Assembly (NCBI GenBank): GCA_910587905.1
Contig: CAJUOF010000094.1
Span: forward strand, 1-8,460
Length of the DNA stretch: 8,460 nucleotides
Reading direction: 5' to 3'
From: an uncultured Lachnospiraceae bacterium
Lineage (GTDB): Bacteria; Bacillota_A; Clostridia; Lachnospirales; Lachnospiraceae
Positions 6,369 through 8,460 of the stretch are shown here, piece by piece. The notes beneath the pieces were generated by a model. It saw nothing but the letters and a program-made list of their open reading frames with translations, was not told the origin of the DNA and did no database searches. Each line of letters starts with the position of its first letter. Within the stretch, counting starts at the first letter, position 1. The position numbers and the translations under genes were made by a program.

Positions 6369-6740
6369 ATGAAGAATTATACAATCACAGTGAATGGCGT
6401 GGCTTATGACGTAACCGTAGAAGAGGCAGGAGCGGGAAGCGCACCTGTGGCAGCAGCTCCCAAGGCGGCACCGAAGGCGGCTCCCAAAGCAGCACCCAAG
6501 GCGGCAGCTCCCGCGGCAGGGGCCGGCAGCATCCAGGTGAAGGCCGGTGCGGCAGGCAAGGTCTTTAAGATCGAGGCTTCCGTGGGTCAGGCGATGAAGG
6601 CCGGCGATCCGGTGGTCATCATCGAGGCCATGAAGATGGAGATCCCGGTGGTTGCTCCCGAGGACGGCACCGTGGCCAGCATTGACGTAACCGTGGGCCA
6701 GGAGATTGCGGCGGGCGCAGTGCTCGCAACTCTGAACTAA
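6369..6740 (+). CDS. Biotin carboxyl carrier protein (gamma subunit) of the decarboxylase
   Basis: This encodes 123 aa. It carries the covalently bound biotin that shuttles CO2 between the carboxyltransferase and the membrane beta subunit. The N-terminus (MKNYTITVNGVAYDVTVEE) is the usual short strand region of MmdC/GcdC-type carriers. Residues about 24-53 form a flexible Ala/Pro/Lys linker with KAAP repeats. The biotinyl domain spans about 55-123 with EAMKMEI at 86-92; Lys89 is the predicted biotinylation site. The first half of the domain has KAGAAGKVFKI instead of the common APMPG string. The gene lies 79 nt after the delta gene. It resembles the 1.3S subunit of transcarboxylase as well as decarboxylase gamma subunits, so it may serve both carboxyltransferases encoded here. 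Biotin attachment would need a biotin-protein ligase encoded elsewhere. Confidence 0.93.
   Translation: MKNYTITVNGVAYDVTVEEAGAGSAPVAAAPKAAPKAAPKAAPKAAAPAAGAGSIQVKAGAAGKVFKIEASVGQAMKAGDPVVIIEAMKMEIPVVAPEDGTVASIDVTVGQEIAAGAVLATLN
6462..6509 (+). repeat. 12-bp repeats encoding the KAAP linker
   Basis: Four consecutive 12-bp units (AAGGCGGCACCG and variants) encode KAAP-KAAP-KAAP-KAA, residues 32-47 of the biotin carrier. The linker gives the biotinyl domain reach; unit number is likely to vary between strains. Confidence 0.8.
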
Positions 6741-6760
6741 CACTCATTTCCATTGTATTA

Positions 6761-6780
6761 TGCACACGGGTGCATAAGGA
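6761..6780 (+). repeat. Intergenic palindromic repeat, copy 1
   Basis: TGCACACGGGTGCATAAGGA. The segment TATGCAC/GTGCATA (6759-6765 with 6770-6776) is a 7-bp stem around ACGG. An identical 20-bp copy lies at 6867. Confidence 0.85.
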
Positions 6781-6832
6781 GATTAGTTGCTATCGCCCTA
6801 AAGGACTAGCGTGGCGTCGCAACATGCACCCG
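6767..6832 (+). other. Large imperfect stem-loop between biotin carrier and beta genes
   Basis: CGGGTGCAT (6767-6775) is perfectly complementary to ATGCACCCG (6824-6832). Inside it, GTTGC (6786-6790) pairs with GCAAC (6819-6823), CGCC (6794-6797) with GGCG (6813-6816), and CTA with TAG nearer the loop. This fold competes with the local hairpin of repeat copy 1, since both use 6770-6775. Confidence 0.5.
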
Positions 6833-6841
6833 GCGCAGCAG

Positions 6842-6863
6842 GCAGGGAAATGGTTTTCCCTGC
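6842..6863 (+). other. Perfect 9-bp hairpin
   Basis: GCAGGGAAA (6842-6850) pairs with TTTCCCTGC (6855-6863) around a TGGT loop. No T-run follows, so it is not a classic terminator. It lies between the large stem-loop and repeat copy 2. Confidence 0.7.
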
Positions 6864-6866
6864 AAT

Positions 6867-6886
6867 TGCACACGGGTGCATAAGGA
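6867..6886 (+). repeat. Intergenic palindromic repeat, copy 2
   Basis: This is identical over 20 bp to 6761-6780 at an offset of 106. A diverged third copy follows at 6893-6912 (TGTACGGGTGCATAGGGAAA), and the inverse core ATGCACCCG lies at 6824-6832. The core CGGGTGCAT thus occurs three times direct and once inverted within about 140 nt. Confidence 0.85.
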
Positions 6887-6937
6887 AACTCATGTACGGG
6901 TGCATAGGGAAATCGAAACTTATTTACAATGCGAAAT

Positions 6938-6943
6938 GGGAGG
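6938..6943 (+). promoter_or_regulatory. Ribosome binding site fixing the beta subunit start
   Basis: GGGAGG lies 7 nt before the ATG at 6951. A GTG at 6876 in the same frame lies within repeat copy 2, lacks a ribosome site and would add 25 residues unlike the family, so 6951 is chosen. Confidence 0.85.
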
Positions 6944-6950
6944 TAGCGCA

Positions 6951-8105
6951 ATGAATATATTAGATACGTTGGGGAACCTGCTGGAGCAGACTGCGTTTTT
7001 CAGCCTCACCTGGGGAAACTACCTGATGATCGTGGTCGCCTGCGTGTTCCTTTACCTGGCAATCGCCAAGGGCTTTGAGCCGCTTCTCTTGACGCCCATC
7101 GCCTTCGGCATGTTACTTGTAAATATTTACCCTCAGATCATGGCGGAGCCGACGGTGGTGGACGGCGTGGAGCAGGCCGGCGGCGTGCTCTGGTATTTCT
7201 TCCAGCTGGACGAGTGGGCCATCCTGCCCTGCCTGATCTTCATGGGCGTGGGTGCCCAGACGGACTTCGGCCCGCTGATCGCCAATCCGAAGAGCTTCCT
7301 CCTCGGAGCGGCGGCTCAGTTCGGTATTTATGCGGCCTATATCGGCGCTATGCTGATGGGCTTCAACGGGATGGAATCAGCGGCCATCGCCATCATCGGC
7401 GGTGCAGACGGCCCCACATCCATCTTCTTGGCCAACAAGCTGGGACAGCAGCAGATTTTAGGACCCATCGCCGTGGCGGCTTATTCCTATATGTCCCTGG
7501 TTCCGATCATCCAGCCGCCTATTATGAAGGCGCTGACCACGGAGAAGGAGCGGAAGATCAAGATGGAACAGCTCCGCCCGGTTTCCAAGCTGGAGAGGAT
7601 CCTCTTCCCGGTGATCGTCACTATCGTTGTCTGTATGATCCTGCCCTCCACGGCTCCCCTGGTCGGTATGCTGATGCTCGGCAACCTCTTTAAGGAGTCC
7701 GGCGTGGTGAGACAGCTCACGGAGACGGCTTCCAATGCGATGATGTATATCGTGGTTATCCTCCTCGGCACTTCCGTGGGAGCCACCACCAGCGCAGAGG
7801 CGTTTTTGAATTTTGCCACCATCAAGATCGTGGTTCTGGGCCTTGTGGCTTTCGCCTTCGGCACCGCAGTCGGCGTTCTCTTCGGAAAGCTGATGAGCAA
7901 GCTCTCCGGCGGCAAGATCAATCCTCTGATCGGCTCGGCCGGCGTGTCGGCCGTTCCCATGGCGGCCCGCGTGTCCCAGAAGGTGGGTGCGGAGGCAGAT
8001 CCGACCAATTTCCTGCTGATGCATGCCATGGGTCCCAACGTGGCCGGCGTGATCGGTACGGCTGTGGCTGCCGGTACGTTTATGGCTGTGTTCGGCGTGA
8101 AATAA
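6951..8105 (+). CDS. oadB: Na+-translocating decarboxylase beta subunit (OadB/MmdB/GcdB family)
   Basis: This encodes 384 aa. It is the integral membrane subunit that decarboxylates carboxybiotin and couples this to Na+ export. About nine or more hydrophobic segments are visible. Family motifs are FMGVGAQTDFGPLIANPK (97-114), GGADGPTSIF (150-159), and NPLIGSAGVSAVPMAARVSQ (324-343) followed by DPTNFLLMHAMGPNVAGVIGTA (350-371). Asp153 in GGADGPT corresponds to Asp203 of Klebsiella OadB. Asn324, Gly328, Ser333 and Arg340 have exactly the spacing of its Asn373, Gly377, Ser382 and Arg389, residues known to matter for Na+ binding and coupling, so the pump should be functional. Length fits the family, which spans about 375-430 aa. 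The gene follows the biotin carrier after an unusually long 210-nt gap and precedes an OadA-like gene by 59 nt. The symbol is family-level; the substrate is set by the partner carboxyltransferase. Confidence 0.95.
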   Translation: MNILDTLGNLLEQTAFFSLTWGNYLMIVVACVFLYLAIAKGFEPLLLTPIAFGMLLVNIYPQIMAEPTVVDGVEQAGGVLWYFFQLDEWAILPCLIFMGVGAQTDFGPLIANPKSFLLGAAAQFGIYAAYIGAMLMGFNGMESAAIAIIGGADGPTSIFLANKLGQQQILGPIAVAAYSYMSLVPIIQPPIMKALTTEKERKIKMEQLRPVSKLERILFPVIVTIVVCMILPSTAPLVGMLMLGNLFKESGVVRQLTETASNAMMYIVVILLGTSVGATTSAEAFLNFATIKIVVLGLVAFAFGTAVGVLFGKLMSKLSGGKINPLIGSAGVSAVPMAARVSQKVGAEADPTNFLLMHAMGPNVAGVIGTAVAAGTFMAVFGVK

Positions 8106-8109
8106 TGAC

Positions 8110-8135
8110 GTGGCGGCAAAGGCTGTTGCCGTCGC
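8110..8135 (+). other. Intercistronic hairpin between beta and OadA-like genes
   Basis: GTGGCGGCAA (8110-8119) pairs with TTGCCGTCGC (8126-8135) over 10 positions, two of them G-T, around a 6-nt AGGCTG loop. The core CGGCAA/TTGCCG is perfect. No T-run follows. It starts 5 nt after the beta stop codon. Confidence 0.6.
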
Positions 8136-8164
8136 CTATGATATAGAAGACAGGAGGAATTAAC

Positions 8165-8430
8165 ATGTCACAGGTTGAAAAAAGACCGGTAAAAATTACC
8201 GAGACCATACTGCGTGACGCTCACCAGAGTCTGATCGCAACGAGAATGACCACGGAGCAGATGCTGCCCATCGTGGACAAGATGGATAAGATCGGCTATC
8301 ACGCCGTGGAGTGCTGGGGCGGAGCCACCTTTGATTCCTGCCTCCGCTTCCTGAAGGAAGATCCCTGGGAGAGACTGAGAAAGTTAAAGGACGGCTTCAA
8401 GAACACGAAGCTGCAGATGCTCTTCCGAGG
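8165..8430 (+). CDS. oadA: OadA-like pyruvate/oxaloacetate carboxyltransferase, 3' end missing
   Basis: Only the first 88 codons are present. The product belongs to the family of oxaloacetate decarboxylase alpha, pyruvate carboxylase subunit B and transcarboxylase 5S, which carry CO2 between oxaloacetate/pyruvate and biotin. TETILRDAHQSLIATRM (12-28) is the signature first strand of the TIM-barrel carboxyltransferase, with Asp18 matching the metal-ligand Asp of the family and AHQS conserved. HAVECWGGATFDSCLRFLKEDPWERLR (46-72) and KLQMLFRG (82-89) are also typical. AGGAGG (8152-8157) lies 7 nt before the ATG. Coding sequence ends at the adapter junction (8430) inside a Gly codon. Whether a C-terminal biotin domain exists cannot be seen; a separate biotin carrier upstream makes a 5S-like protein without it plausible. 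Confidence 0.93.
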
Positions 8431-8460
8431 AGATCGGAAGAGCACACGTCTGAACTCCAG
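8431..8460 (+). other. Illumina adapter remnant (3' contig end)
   Basis: The last 30 bases, starting AGATCGGAAGAGCACACGTC, are the Illumina TruSeq index-side adapter. They are not genomic. In the frame of the upstream gene they translate as ...DRKSTRLNS, a string that can turn up in predicted proteins from untrimmed data. Confidence 0.98.

Noticed and set aside
6770..6883. 37-codon frame from a GTG in repeat copy 1, including a 19-codon ATG frame at 6824
   Set aside because: There is no ribosome site, it starts and ends in copies of the intergenic repeat, and it overlaps strong stem-loops. It is better seen as part of the repeat unit, though a search for similar short frames would be cheap.
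6741..6950. Cobalamin or other known riboswitch before the beta gene
   Set aside because: A B12 link would be attractive for methylmalonyl-CoA metabolism, but I see no B12-box or other conserved riboswitch core, and the region is explained by repeated palindromes.
7..8443. Apparent 13-bp terminal inverted repeat suggesting a mobile element or phage end
   Set aside because: Both copies are adapter sequence; there is no transposase, integrase or target duplication in the window.

Overview
The window looks like a complete short-read metagenome contig from a Gram-positive anaerobe of the Clostridia, most likely a gut Lachnospiraceae. The reasons are GC-rich coding DNA with strong AGGAGG ribosome sites, a sortase-type surface protein, and a biotin-dependent, Na+-translocating decarboxylase operon whose divergent carboxyltransferase and Ala/Pro-linker biotin carrier resemble those of Lachnospiraceae. 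The family assignment is from recall, not a search. Both ends are Illumina adapter (1-19 and 8431-8460), so biological sequence runs only from 20 to 8430 and both end genes are cut by the assembly.

Region 1 (20-4042) is the 3' part of one very large gene for a cell-surface protein. From N to C it has several prealbumin-like beta domains, four copies of a module that opens with (Y)xVHxYY and closes with QIIILRY, and a C-terminal wall-sorting signal with a non-canonical PTGD motif, a hydrophobic helix and a basic tail. The third module is interrupted by a 262-residue low-complexity segment that holds fourteen 14-residue (42-bp) tandem repeats.

Region 2 (4043-4426) is non-coding. It holds a short duplication at the end of the surface gene, a terminator-like hairpin, a textbook TTGATA-N17-TATAAT promoter and a roughly 113-nt leader with a possible hairpin.

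Region 3 (4427-8430) is an operon in the order carboxyltransferase (MmdA-like), OadG-like membrane delta subunit, biotin carrier protein, membrane Na+ pump beta subunit (OadB type), and the start of an OadA-like (pyruvate/oxaloacetate-type) carboxyltransferase. The inferred scheme is as follows. A carboxyltransferase moves CO2 from an acyl-CoA (methylmalonyl-CoA or similar) or an oxo acid onto biotin on the carrier. The beta subunit then releases the CO2 and exports Na+, with the delta subunit anchoring the complex. Having both a 12S-like and a 5S-like carboxyltransferase beside one biotin carrier also allows a transcarboxylase-like exchange between CoA esters and pyruvate/oxaloacetate.

Every gap between genes in the operon contains at least one clear inverted repeat. 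The 210-nt gap before the beta gene contains two identical 20-bp copies of a palindromic repeat plus a further direct and an inverted partial copy. No system that I can call entirely new is evident. The best leads are this intergenic repeat, the hybrid decarboxylase/transcarboxylase gene set with its unusual carboxyltransferase motifs, and the interrupted repeat module of the surface protein.
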